DNA of 64,000 bases from Aphis gossypii. Taxonomy: Eukaryota > Arthropoda > Insecta > Hemiptera > Aphididae. Below the pieces are notes generated by a model. It saw only the letters and a program-made list of their open reading frames with translations, did not search any database and had not been told where the DNA came from. This document shows, one piece after another, positions 12,931-22,772 of the stretch. The stretch's first letter is position 1. Each line of letters starts with the position of its first letter. The position numbers and the translations under genes are program-made. The DNA is taken from assembly GCF_020184175.1 (NCBI RefSeq), contig NC_065533.1:6036695-6100694 (forward strand), written 5' to 3'.

Positions 12931-14394
12931 TAATCAATTCGAAATTTAACTGTTTTTACCAAGATTACTTTCAATAATATTTTCCATTGTGCGGAGCGTA
13001 CTTTTTTTTTCGCGAACTTAAACTAACACAAACTAAAATGTTATAGTTATCGTAAAATCTATAAAAGGTCAAACCAGACAAGCGTTATCTTTATTGTCAG
13101 TTGTCGCATAAATTTCGAACACAATCTTTCCTCTCGTTTGTATTAATAAAGAAAAAACATGATTGTGAACATTTTATTTGCGTGATAATTATACGTAGGT
13201 GTATAATAAAATATTTTAATACTTTCAATCAGCGGTTACCATTATTATATAATATTCTATATAATTTTAATTTAAGTATTACTTGAATGTTTTTTGTAAA
13301 ATCATATATTTAATTAAAAAAATATTACCTAATTAATTTTTGTTATTTTAAAAATCATTACCAAGGGGTTACCAAAGTATAGAAACTGAAATTTATGGTG
13401 GCGGTAAAAGGAAATATATATATTTTTGTACTGGCGGTAAACGGAAAGGTCGACTTGGGCGGAAAAGTAGATCACCCACCACGACACCCAGAAATCAGAA
13501 TGCGACAAATTCGGTCGCCGATCACACGCAACACAACAGAAGAATGGCCTCGAAAAAACTAACGAAACCAAAGGGACGATGGAGCGAGGCTCGACGCACA
13601 GAATCCGACGCGACCCGTACGACGACACACACGAGACGACGGTCGCGTACACGACTCCACGGAATCTTATTGTTTTGTCTTAAGGAGGAACAGGGGGTAG
13701 GCCAGAAGCTTCGGGAAACTCATGGCATAAACGTACACGCGCGACAACGGGTTTGGCTAAGAAAGTCACAAAGAGCCTTTGGCGAATCCGCACTCGACCA
13801 AAAAAAATGGTGTTTGGTATAAATGTGTACTGTGTTACACAGTCTGTGTAGGTAATTATTAAATTAAAATTTGTTAACCTGCAGTGAAAATAATTTTATT
13901 TTAATAAGTTGTTCATAAACAAAATTACGAAATACCTGGTTTTGTTTCATTTATATTTTAAATTTTTGTTCCTATCGTAAGTTGTAGTTAAGTAATATAG
14001 TTATAGGTCTCTACTTTGATGTTTGACATCGAGGTAAAGCAATAATAAAAATAATAAAATAATAGAAAATATTACGTGTTGTTGTGTACAATATATTATG
14101 TATTATATGGTTTAAAAAAGAAATATAATTACATTACCTCAAATTTTCATGAATTCATCCAAAATTGTATACGAGGTAGACATCAACGAAATTTAACGAT
14201 AAATATCTGGTATACGTCAGTCTTTTGGTGTGAGACGTATATAATAATATTATTATTACAAAGATTTTGTGTATCGTCATTTCCGTATGGAATCATCCGT
14301 GCATTGTAGGTTGGTGGTTTTTTTTAAACATAAAAACAAACACTAAGCAGTATACATGGTCCATGTTTTTGTATTTTTATTAAAGTCAACTTAC
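12931..14394. other. Non-coding region with a GC-richer block
   Basis: The block at 13340-13820 is richer in G+C than its surroundings and open on both strands (107 and 92 codons), with Arg/Thr-rich text and no recognisable domain. The phrase GGCGGTAAA(A/C)GGAAA occurs twice (near 13400 and 13434). It is probably part of an unidentified repeat or transposon. Nothing is seen in the rest. Confidence 0.4.
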
Positions 14395-14418
14395 ACTCCT
14401 TTCACATCTACGTTTATG
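14395..14418 (-). CDS. Candidate 24-nt microexon (weak)
   Basis: On the minus strand a pyrimidine-containing acceptor (ATTTTGTACAG) is followed by 24 bases and a GTAAGT donor. In phase 0 it codes HKRRCERS and leaves phase 0. It would extend the 25.8-21.5 kb candidate exons in frame, but it lies only about 30 bases from a transposon terminus, and a match of this length is easily random. Confidence 0.13.
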
Positions 14419-14450
14419 CTGTACAAAATTGTTCATTATAATTATTCTTA

Positions 14451-14899
14451 GGCCCTCTACACATGGTTAAACTGTTTTAAAACTAGAATCTCTAATCAGT
14501 TGCATAAGAGATCGTTTGGTGACTGCATGTGTTGTGTAGTATGAAACAACACAGTTGTCAACTCAAACTAAACCTATTTGTTATCAGTTTTCAACTAATC
14601 GGGTGTAACTGTACTTACAGGTCGATTTCGATTTCAGTTGCGTGATTGTAAAAAAATGATTAAAATTTATAACATTTGTTGTAACTGAATTCCTAACTAC
14701 AAATAATTTAAATGTAATATTATATTGTAATAAATTGATAATTTACCACCATGAATGGGCAGTTTGCGAACATAAAATTCGTCGAGGAGGTAGAAAAACA
14801 CGAACTTTTGTACGATTTATTATAATCTTCCTGGATACTCAAGAAAATACTCGACAGAAAAAGCATGGCACGAGGTAGCAGCCAAAATAAACAAGATAG
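14451..14899 (+). mobile_element. PIF/Harbinger-like element fragment
   Basis: The sequence GGCCCTCTACACATGG begins at 14451 directly after TTA, which fits the terminus and 3-bp TWA target site of PIF/Harbinger transposons. A MADF-domain exon follows at 14751; MADF/Myb-like proteins are the accessory ORF of that superfamily. No DDE transposase and no matching right terminus were found; another repeat starts at about 14993. The assignment is inferred from these two agreeing features. Confidence 0.4.
14751..14899 (+). pseudogene. MADF-domain first exon, frameshifted
   Basis: From an ATG in good context (TTACCACCATG) the frame reads FVEEVEKHELLYDLL and hits a stop. One frame over it continues YNLPGYSRKYSTEKAWHEVAAKINKI up to a consensus donor (ATAG|GTATGT at 14900). 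Together this is the N-terminal half of a MADF domain: hydrophobic first helix, the LY(D) step, and the W-x-E-(V/I)-A motif. Four extra bases (TTAT) at about 14828 explain the break. MADF domains bind DNA in transcription factors and in PIF/Harbinger accessory proteins. The second half of the domain would be in a later exon; I see none before the next repeat. Confidence 0.65.
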
Positions 14900-14992
14900 G
14901 TATGTACCACACTATATTTGGAACGATTCTTGTAAAAAAATTTAATTAATATAATATGTAAATACATCTAGTATACTATATGTACAGGGTGA

Positions 14993-15300
14993 TTCTTTAG
15001 CAAACAACACTCATTATTTCAAAAAGTATTGACTTTTTTCAATTTTTTTCTTCAAAATTTAAGATCCATACTGTTCTAGAATTGTAAAACTCTTCCATAT
15101 TTTCACCCTTATATTTATTAGGTAAACTAATTTCAACTTTTGATTTTCAAATGACAACCTATACTTAAAATTTCATAAATTAATATGGCTATTTTTATTT
15201 TTATGAATCATTACATTTCATTTTTCATTTTTCATTAATCCCTTGATGAGATATAGCTCCTCAAAGTTGGGTAGTTTTGGGAAGTGATTATTGAGTGTAA
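14993..15300 (+). mobile_element. Short inverted-repeat element, left part
   Basis: TACAGGGTGATTCTTTAGCA at 14993, then AACACTCATTATTTCAAAAAG, matches the left end of the elements at 42641 and 50301. The internal text at 15235-15300 (GATGAGATATAGCTCCTCAA) resembles the middle of the 42.6-kb copy. No right terminus was found, so this copy seems truncated. It is non-coding and therefore non-autonomous. Confidence 0.5.
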
Positions 15301-15747
15301 ATGTGTTATAAACTCGTCAGTAGATAATTAATAATAAGTAGTAATATTAGTCCAATTAATTATAATTATATACCAGTTGATAATAAGCTATATGGAGCCG
15401 GTAGTAACAGGTACAAATATTATCACCACTCTTCGCTAGTCGCTACACTAAGAAGTCGACGATATCGAATTCTTTAGGTATTATTAAAGGTATTGGATTT
15501 TACAAATAAAAACCCCAGATCTGACGGTGCTAATTAGTACTGATGTATAACAACTAAAAACCTACCAAAACCAACCAACTTTAACAGTGTGGTTGAACCA
15601 GGAGGGTCCGGAATTCCCTCCCCCCCATTAGCTCGTATAGTAAATCAATAAATAAAACGCCACTAAGATTTTTCTTAGTAAAATATCTGTATTAACACTA
15701 AAAACAGAAAATTTTTACACAAACGTTCGACGTTAACAGCAGCATAC
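15301..15747. other. Spacer before the inverted duplication
   Basis: No gene is visible. There is a C-rich patch (CCTCCCCCCC) near 15618, and the rest is AT-rich. It holds the upstream flank of the decayed plus-strand gene copy; no TATA element comparable to that of the minus copy is evident. Confidence 0.45.
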
Positions 15748-15751
15748 CACA

Positions 15752-16810
15752 ATATGCCGCTTACCGGAAATAGGTACTATAATCATGTTGGAGATTTTCG
15801 TTTCTCGCATGACGTTAACGGACCAAATCCAAATGCACAATGCTTTTGTCCGGCGAGTGTGTTTCCGGTTTTCTGGAGCTGGTGGAGTTGATTGTATACG
15901 ATAGAGGCTTTTGCAAGGATGGTGTGATCATAACATTGATGACCAATAACAAGCTATGCATGTTCGTTATCAACACCGCGGAACTCTGTCGGAAAGACCG
16001 CGACTTATACGCGGTTATCATCGAGAACAGGCGAGAGATTGATGAATCTTCAATTGCGGTAAGTCGTACAGATGCATCCCGAATTCGACCAGATGTACAC
16101 CGGTTTAATATTGAACCACAATCAGGTTAAAAGGTTCCAGAAACTGAAACGGGAAAGTTCAAAAATAAAATTGACAAATCTGGTGATGTGATATTTTTAT
16201 ACCTATCTTATAGTTATAATTTTATTATAATCGTACATTAAATTAATGTCGTGGTGTATTCACATGGCCTTACCATTATACAAATTCTGTGAACAGCACA
16301 GAACTCTTTGTCTTTTTGACAACACAAGGTGATTTAGTGGTGGCTCATTTCAATCGTGCTCCGGTTAGCAATAACTATGAGTACAAATTTGTTCCTGTTG
16401 AAATGTCGACGATAAATTGTTCCAAAGACCTCACGTCCCAAAGAAAATATTCAAGCAAAAAATTTCGTGTAGAAATAAACGGCCCAAGTCCAGATCAGGT
16501 AATCACTGTGAACCGCGAAGAGGCTCAAAGGCGCACGTTTGATCTGAATGGTCAAGCCGCTCGTTGTCCGTTTAGGGAAAGCCAAGAGGCAAACGAGTTC
16601 GTCGGCCACCTAGTAAATGACACCCGTCCTGAGAACGAACAGTCTCCCAATAACTTGTCGGACAACCGTGAAATTGTAGATGACGTGAATTTGTTCGTCA
16701 TAAACGTGGTTCTGGTGGATCCGTGTCGGGTGATCGCACCAGCGAAGTACAAAAACGACTGTTCACACTTTTTTGAAACAATTAACCACAAAACAGGACA
16801 TGATAGAAGT
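15752..16810 (+). pseudogene. Decayed plus-strand copy of the duplicated gene
   Basis: Compared with the minus copy, this arm has about four extra bases after MPLTGN, one extra base before the ELVELIVYDRGFC segment, a four-base difference after STIN(C/Y)S, and a deletion joining EEAQR directly to the FDLNGQAARCPF segment. Intron 1 is still present (about 16152-16280), but its donor reads GGAAAG instead of GGTAAC and its acceptor is lost. The readable pieces are 15840-16127 and 16289-16912 in different frames. The conserved Cys, Gly and hydrophobic positions remain legible, so decay is moderate. It is almost certainly a pseudogene, although short pieces might still be transcribed. Confidence 0.8.
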
Positions 16811-16820
16811 GATATTTTGT

Positions 16821-18537
16821 TTAAAAGTCCGTTTCAAAACACTGCGAACAGCCGTCTTTGTACTTTAGTGGTGCGATCACCCTGCATGGGTCTACCAGAC
16901 CTACGTTTATAACGAACAAATCCGCGTCGTCTACGATTTCACGGTTTTCCAACAAATTATTGGGAGACTGTTCGTTTTCGGGATAGGTGCCATTAACCAG
17001 ATGACCGACGAACTCGTTTGCCTTTTTGCTTTCCCTAAACGGACAACGAGCGGCTGGACAATTTAGATCAAACATGCACGGTTTTCCCCGGTCCGTTTTT
17101 TCGGTATCAAACTCGCTACTGTTCATGAGCGGAGTTGTTTCCATCTCATTGTACAAAGTTTTTAATTTTTCTAACATCGTCAACACACAGTTTGCTTGTC
17201 TCATTTCTTTTTCGCAAATCAAAGCTATACATACGAAAATGTTATGTATTATCTATTTAGATGTAGTGGCGGAAAGAGGTGGATGACTGTGATTTGTCTC
17301 CAGGTACAACATTTTTTGGAGAATTACAGTTACCTACGATTTGCGTGACGCGCAACTTCCAAGCATAAGAATTTTAAAAATGACGTAAAAGTGGTGACTT
17401 TGTATTCATAAACATTAAAACATACATTTTAAGTTATCAATTTTAAAAATACAATAAAAAATATTTAAAATAAATGTGTGGGCTTAATTATAAAATTAAG
17501 ATTAAATGTAATTAGTTGTCAAATAACTGAATGATTTAAATATTTTTTATTTAGCTAGAGTAACTATTTGAAAACTCAGTGTATACCTAATTAAATCTTC
17601 AAATCATTTCAGAATCAAAAAACAAGATACACCCAATACAATTGAAATTGTAAATGTAAATAACTGTACATTTTAGGCTCAGAGTTTATACTATTAATAA
17701 TTCGTTACTTGTTTCTGTTTCCGGAACCTTTGGGCCTCGCCGTGGTTCTCCACAGTGATTACCTTGTCTGCACTTAGGTCGTTTATTTTTGCACGAAGTT
17801 TTGTGTTTGCATATTCTCTTTGAGTCGTGAGGTTTTCTTTCGGAATAATTTATCGTGGACATTTCAACAGGAACCGATTTATACTGATAGTTATTGCTAT
17901 CCGGAGCACGATTGAAATGAGTTACCACTAAATCACCTTGTGAAGTCAAACGAACGAAGAGTTCTATGCTGCCCACAGGATTCGGACGGCCATTATCGTA
18001 CAATGGCAAGACCTGTTCGCAAAATACAACACGGCATTTATTTAATGTACATTATGACAAAATTATAATTATAAGATGATAGGTGTTATAATAATATCGC
18101 ATCGTCAGAGTTGCGAATTTTATTTTTGACGTTACCCGTTTCAGTTTCCGGAACCTCTCAACCTGATTGGGGTTCAGTATGACATCGGTAAACGTCCGGT
18201 CAAACTCGAGATGGGTTTGTGCGACATATCGCAATTGCTGTTCACCAACTACTCGCCTGTTCACGCTGATGAGTGCGCGAAAGTCCCGAGCCACCCGACA
18301 AAGGTCCGCGTTGCTGATCGCGAACAAGCATGACTTGCCGTTGGTCATCACTATTTCACCACCGCCAACCCTGCCGTCGGAGCAAAAGCCACCCTCGCAT
18401 ACCATCAATTCAACCAGACCTGGGAATTGGAAACACACGCACACCGGACATGTATTGCGCATTTGGATCTGGTCCGTTAAAGTCAAGCGGTATACAATCA
18501 CCTCCAACATGAATATATTATTTCCGGTGACCGGCAT
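16821..18537 (-). CDS. Three-exon gene, possible MAP10-N-like protein
   Basis: Three exons on the minus strand give about 363 codons: 18537-18136 (134 codons, phase 0), 18012-17709 (304 bases, leaves phase 1) and 17206-16821 (ends in TAA). The introns are 123 and 502 bases, both with GTAACG donors; acceptors are GCGAACAG and GAAAAAG. I chose the ATG at 18537 because both arms keep MP(V/L)TGN there; an in-frame ATG at 18621 would add 28 residues. Residues 8-20 (IFMLEVIVYRLTL), a Cys-rich stretch (CPVCVCFQFPG), GKSCLFAI near residue 75, and PLYDNGRPNPVGSIELFVRL opening exon 2 look like a beta-strand-rich domain. They recall the N-terminal domain of MAP10-like microtubule proteins; this is a memory-based, weak identification. 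Exon 3 begins with a probable coiled coil (LTMLEKLKTLYNEME) and carries AARCPFRESKKANEFVGHLV. The stop lies at the duplication centre, so the C-terminus may be truncated. Confidence 0.65.
17709..18012 (-). other. Exon 2 with two competing frames
   Basis: The frame that splices properly to exon 3 ends KHKTSCKNKRPKCRQGNHCG and then PRRGPKVPETET. A second frame is open over the same bases (LTTQREYANTKLRAKINDLS, then VITVENHGEAQRFRKQKQ) and looks more like a helical coiled segment. The plus arm reads the second frame and differs by four bases just after NYS. Either the minus copy gained four bases that shifted its frame, or the plus arm lost four. Splice phase favours the first frame as the one now used. 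Confidence 0.55.
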
Positions 18538-18628
18538 ATTGTGGTGTGCTTTTTCTGCTACTTGCTTACGGTGATATGAAATTTTGAATTTTGAATTTTT
18601 TGAGTTAAAATTAAAAACCAAACTTGGC

Positions 18629-18636
18629 TTTTATAA
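18629..18636 (-). promoter_or_regulatory. TATA box of the minus-strand gene
   Basis: TATAAAAG reads on the minus strand about 92 bases upstream of the chosen ATG at 18537. That spacing would put transcription start near 18600 with a 5' leader of roughly 60 bases. It is a good consensus, but TA-rich sequence makes chance matches common. Confidence 0.35.
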
Positions 18637-18639
18637 ATG

Positions 18640-20117
18640 TGTTAAAATAAAATTATTCAATGAACTATAAATATGTTTTTATAACAACCTTTACATCTTG
18701 ACAACACATACTCATTGTTTTATTCGTTGTTGTTTCAACGAGCCAGAGTATGTGTATTCTGCATATATAAAATATATTTATTAATGGTGAATCAATAAAA
18801 ATTCAATGATGCGCTTACGTAATTTCCATCTATTGACTGAATTAACAAAATATTTTTATTTTCAATAATTGATGTTTAGTGAATCTATTCAATTTTCATG
18901 ACAATATACCTATTTTAGAAATAACGAAAAATAATTTTTAAAAATTAAAAGAAAAGTTTATTAAGTACAATATTAGGTATGCGTGAATAACAAAATAATA
19001 ATAATAAATCGTTGTCGGACATCTCTAGACAGGAATATTGCCACTGCAATTATAATATAATATATTAAGTATGCTGCTCCTCGATCTAGATGTCCACCGA
19101 AACTATGATGCATTATTGTTTTTTTACATAATTTTCATATTAAAATATTTGGTATATCGTATTATACTCGTAATTATGGTGACGGGAGGAAAATGTATAT
19201 CGTTACGAGTTTACGACTGCACACTGACACATATCGATCAAAAGATAAGCAATAAGTAACAAATCGAATAATAAGACATAAGTTACGATTTAAATATTAT
19301 TATTGTGTGATTCAAGGAGTTTAAAAACTGCATATCATACATAATTATAATACTTGTTGTACGTTTTTACAGCTGTGGTGAAACGATTTACTAAAATAAT
19401 ATAAAATTAATGATTATAAACGAATAATGAGAAATAACCGGATAACCCATTGCGATTTCGTTCAATTTCCAGCTAAAATAATAATTATATTATAATATTA
19501 TGATAATGCGTACACCGTAGCGCTTAAACCATATTGTTACATTTCTGTATTAAAAGACATTTTAGATTCTGAGAGAATCGATAGATCACAAATGTATTTA
19601 TTTTAAATTAATTAATTAAATTAATCTTAAACTTGTCTGGATATTTAATATTTTACGTATAAGTCACATAACTCTCGTACACACCTACAATAATAGGTAT
19701 ACATAAAATTGTTAAAAATCAAATTTTCAAATACTTACGTTATTTATGACGATAGGTACCTATTAATTTTAAAAAGTGTCTCATCACCTCTATTATTATT
19801 ACTAGGTATTATGTTTACAAATGAGAACCACCTTTTTTCTGTATGTTTTTAAGCATAATATCATTATTTTTTTAAACTATAAAAGATTTGATTATACGAG
19901 GATTGTAAATTATAACAAAGTAATATAAATATCACATAGTTTTTTATAATTTGTAAACATTTTCCAGCAGTATTATAAAAGTATTAGACGTAACTGATGT
20001 AAAATAATATCACTATTTAAGTAAGGATTATTATTCTATTAGTATGCATAAAGTTTAATAAATAAAAAAACTCCTCGTTCGAATTTTGATTTGGATGACT
20101 CAATATTTTCAAAAGAA

Positions 20118-20151
<34 letters not shown>

Positions 20152-21543
20152 TCACAAATAGATACCTTAGGGAATTTTGGAATAAAATCTCAGGAATACA
20201 ATACATATTTTTATTGGGGATTTTTTTCTTGGGGTAAGGGATTTTTTACTGGAGATTTTTTTTTACAATTTCCACTCCAAGAATTAAAATACCGTTTGCA
20301 CAAATCTGCTCTCGTACTACCTACGCATATCACTAGAGAAAATAATAAATATTATTTTAATATTATAATAGCTTATTCTCCACATAAAATCACTCTCTTA
20401 AAGTTAATATTTTATTCGTCTGCAGTAACATCAAGTTATGATGTAGGTACGTATAATGTATATTATACTATAAATAGGCATATTATAATATTATGTGTAT
20501 TATCTTGCGTGTATTATTATCAACGCGATATTAATAATGGGAGTAAACCAAGGGCGTATTTTTTATAACCATGTCGGACGTGTAAGGGGATGACTGGAAT
20601 TTGTTTAAGTCGACAACACGAACGTTGTAGTATGTAATACATATATACCTATACAAATGCATATACATGCGATAACCATTTCACGTAATGTAATAACATG
20701 TGCATTAATACAAATGACCATTTGCTTTAAATTATTATTATGCCTATCGTTATGAATTTGACATTCGTGATTTAGGTTGTAATGGAGATACCTAAATAAC
20801 ACATTTTTTATGTACCTAAATAGGTAATAGGACATATAATGTGTAATATAGGATATAAAATAAAATATTCTTCTAACATACCTACGTTTTGAATTCATAT
20901 ATAATTTGTATAAAAATAGGTCATACATACCCATAATATATTATAATTATATTTAAAGTATGACAAAAAAAAAAAAAATATTACCTATAGTCCATACAAT
21001 GTATAGTAGGAACAACTATAGGACACTAGGTACTCATAGATTATAGATATAATAGTGTATCTTGGCGGTTTTACGAACAGTTCGATTTTTTAATCAAACC
21101 AAGTAACTTCATATTATAGTACAGTTTGACTTCTAACTGCCTATATTTTAAGTTCATAATTTATTTTAATAATTTAATATTCAATTTACCTAATCAAACG
21201 ATGTCGGTTACATAAAATCAATAAAATATGTAGTCAAAATAATTAAAATGTTAATATTCACAGTTTAAAAAATATGGATTATAACATAACCTTTAGACTA
21301 AATAGTGTACTTTTATATTTTATAACCAAGGACCAATTCATCTGGCTCCGCTAACCTCTTGTAAGAATAATATAATAATAATGATACATTATTAAAGCTT
21401 AAATGTGACAAATATCGCATTTGAAAAACGATTCTGATTTCTGAGTGTTGTAGATCTCTGTTTAGTTTAAACAGTTTTATTTTAATATTTTTATTTTTTA
21501 TTTTATGTGTTGGTTTGATCAAAAAATATATGTAGGTACTTAC
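18640..21543. other. AT-rich region without supported genes
   Basis: It contains an (AAT)n run at 20117-20149 and TAGGTACCTA near 19755. The 160-codon frame at 20086-20568 includes the AAT repeat (poly-Ile) and low-complexity Phe/Gly text, and has no domain I recognise. Probably intronic or intergenic. Confidence 0.55.
20117..20149. repeat. (AAT)n microsatellite
   Basis: About eleven AAT units in tandem. They generate the poly-Ile run of an overlapping open frame. Confidence 0.85.
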
Positions 21544-21612
21544 CTGCATGTTTCTTTTTGATTTATTCGTGGAATTTTGCTGTTTGTTAGACGTTTTCTC
21601 GTAATCCTTTTC
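21544..21612 (-). CDS. Candidate internal exon, 69 nt, phase 0-0
   Basis: This is one of the best-defined short exons here. On the minus strand a pyrimidine-rich acceptor (TTTTAAACTTTTCCAG) precedes 69 bases that end ATGCAG before a perfect GTAAGT donor. In phase 0 it codes EKDYEKTSNKQQNSTNKSKR plus NMQ, a charged, Asn/Lys-rich, probably disordered linker. One alternative frame (phase 2) is also open. It follows the candidate exon at 25804-25756 in compatible phase. No family recognised; low-complexity linkers like this are common in alternatively spliced exons of large neuronal or cytoskeletal genes, but that is only a guess. Confidence 0.42.
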
Positions 21613-22099
21613 CTGGAAAAGTTTAAAATAAGAATACCATTCCAAAAAAATTACATCGCATGTAAAATTCTATAAACTATAATAATATGTGTACACCACG
21701 TGAAATATTTATAGTTGGTCGTCATTCACGTTGCATCAGAGAATTCAAAATAACGTTTTGGAGACAAATGCTTTTTACCGGGCTACGTGAAAAAAACCGC
21801 TTAAAAATCTAAAAGAATAATACATCGCACACATCACATTTACGACTACTAAATATAACATCAACCTAGTTGAACGGTAAAACACGATGTATGATATTAT
21901 TATTATTTCAATAATGCGCCGTGTTGAGCTTTTCGAAAAACACCGCCAAAGGCGGCGGGCGTCTTTGGATTGACACGCGACTACACGCAGCAGCAGCAGC
22001 AATTCCATAATTGAATATTATAAATATAATAAACAATATCGTTGCAACGTATACATAATAATAATATTTAATATATCCTGCATGACTTTTTTTCGACAC

Positions 22100-22570
22100 T
22101 GTATACATGGGTTATAGATGGCCTCTGGGGCGACGCGTGCGTGAATATAATAATAATAATATATGTACATAACGATGCATTATAATGCACGAGAGCGCAC
22201 GTCTTATTTGCACACGTATTACAGTCAGTGGCGGCGATGAGGGTGTCGGCTCGGCCGTGTTTATTTGTTTAGCTAACGGCGGCGGCGGCAGTGGCAACTG
22301 ATTCCATTTGTTCTGGTTAATTGAACGCGCGCGCGACGTCAGCGTGGGCGAGTGCAGCACCACTCTCGGACCGGGCGGCGGAGAGAAGAAAAGTGCTCTC
22401 TCGGTGCGGGGGAAGAGAGTGAAACGGAAAAAAAAAACCGTCAGCACGTGTTGTTTACGACACGCGCGTAGAGTGCTAACCGATGTCGGACCGACCGACG
22501 ATGTCGTGTGCGCGGGATCGGAGCGGACCCGCCGGACCCCAAAATTTCGCCGACGACACTGAATAAACAT
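22100..22570. promoter_or_regulatory. GC-rich island with CRE-like site
   Basis: Dense CpG occurs from 22230 to 22560, with GCGCGCGCGACGTCAGCG near 22326-22343 (contains ACGTCA, a CREB/ATF half-site) and GGCGGCGGCGGC near 22277. Open frames exist on both strands (152 codons minus, 84 codons plus), both Arg/Pro-rich and without domains. The block could be a promoter with an untranslated exon. The long GT repeat begins 120 bases downstream. Confidence 0.35.
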
Positions 22571-22682
22571 GATATGTATTATACAAACCTACTAAAAACA
22601 ACTGTGGCCGTATATACATAATATTATATACACATTGAGACGCCACTGCCATCGCACCCTACATATACATCGCGTTTAACGC

Positions 22683-22690
<8 letters not shown>

Positions 22691-22770
<80 letters not shown>
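22691..22770. repeat. (GT)40 microsatellite
   Basis: An uninterrupted run of 80 bases of GT. It is long enough to adopt Z-DNA and to be highly polymorphic. It produces a poly-Cys/Val open frame that is not a gene. Confidence 0.95.

Positions 22771-22772
<2 letters not shown>

Larger units (their letters stand above)
15748..18537. repeat. Tail-to-tail inverted gene duplication
   Basis: The two arms read the same protein on opposite strands and converge near 16800-16830. Matching landmarks are the start MP(L/V)TGN (15752 plus, 18537 minus), LTDQIQM, ELVELIVYDRGFC versus LVELMVCEGGFC, ELFV(F/R)LT(T/S)QGDLVV, and AARCPFRES(Q/K)(E/K)ANEFVGHLVN. The nucleotide match is strong but clearly diverged. 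The plus arm is about 1.05 kb, the minus arm about 1.7 kb; the difference is mostly a deletion in the plus arm that took out intron 2 and about 100 bases of exon 3. No spacer gene lies between them. Confidence 0.9.

Noticed and set aside
20086..20568. 160-codon plus-strand open frame
   Set aside because: Contains the AAT repeat (poly-Ile) and low-complexity Phe/Gly/Tyr text; no domain seen.
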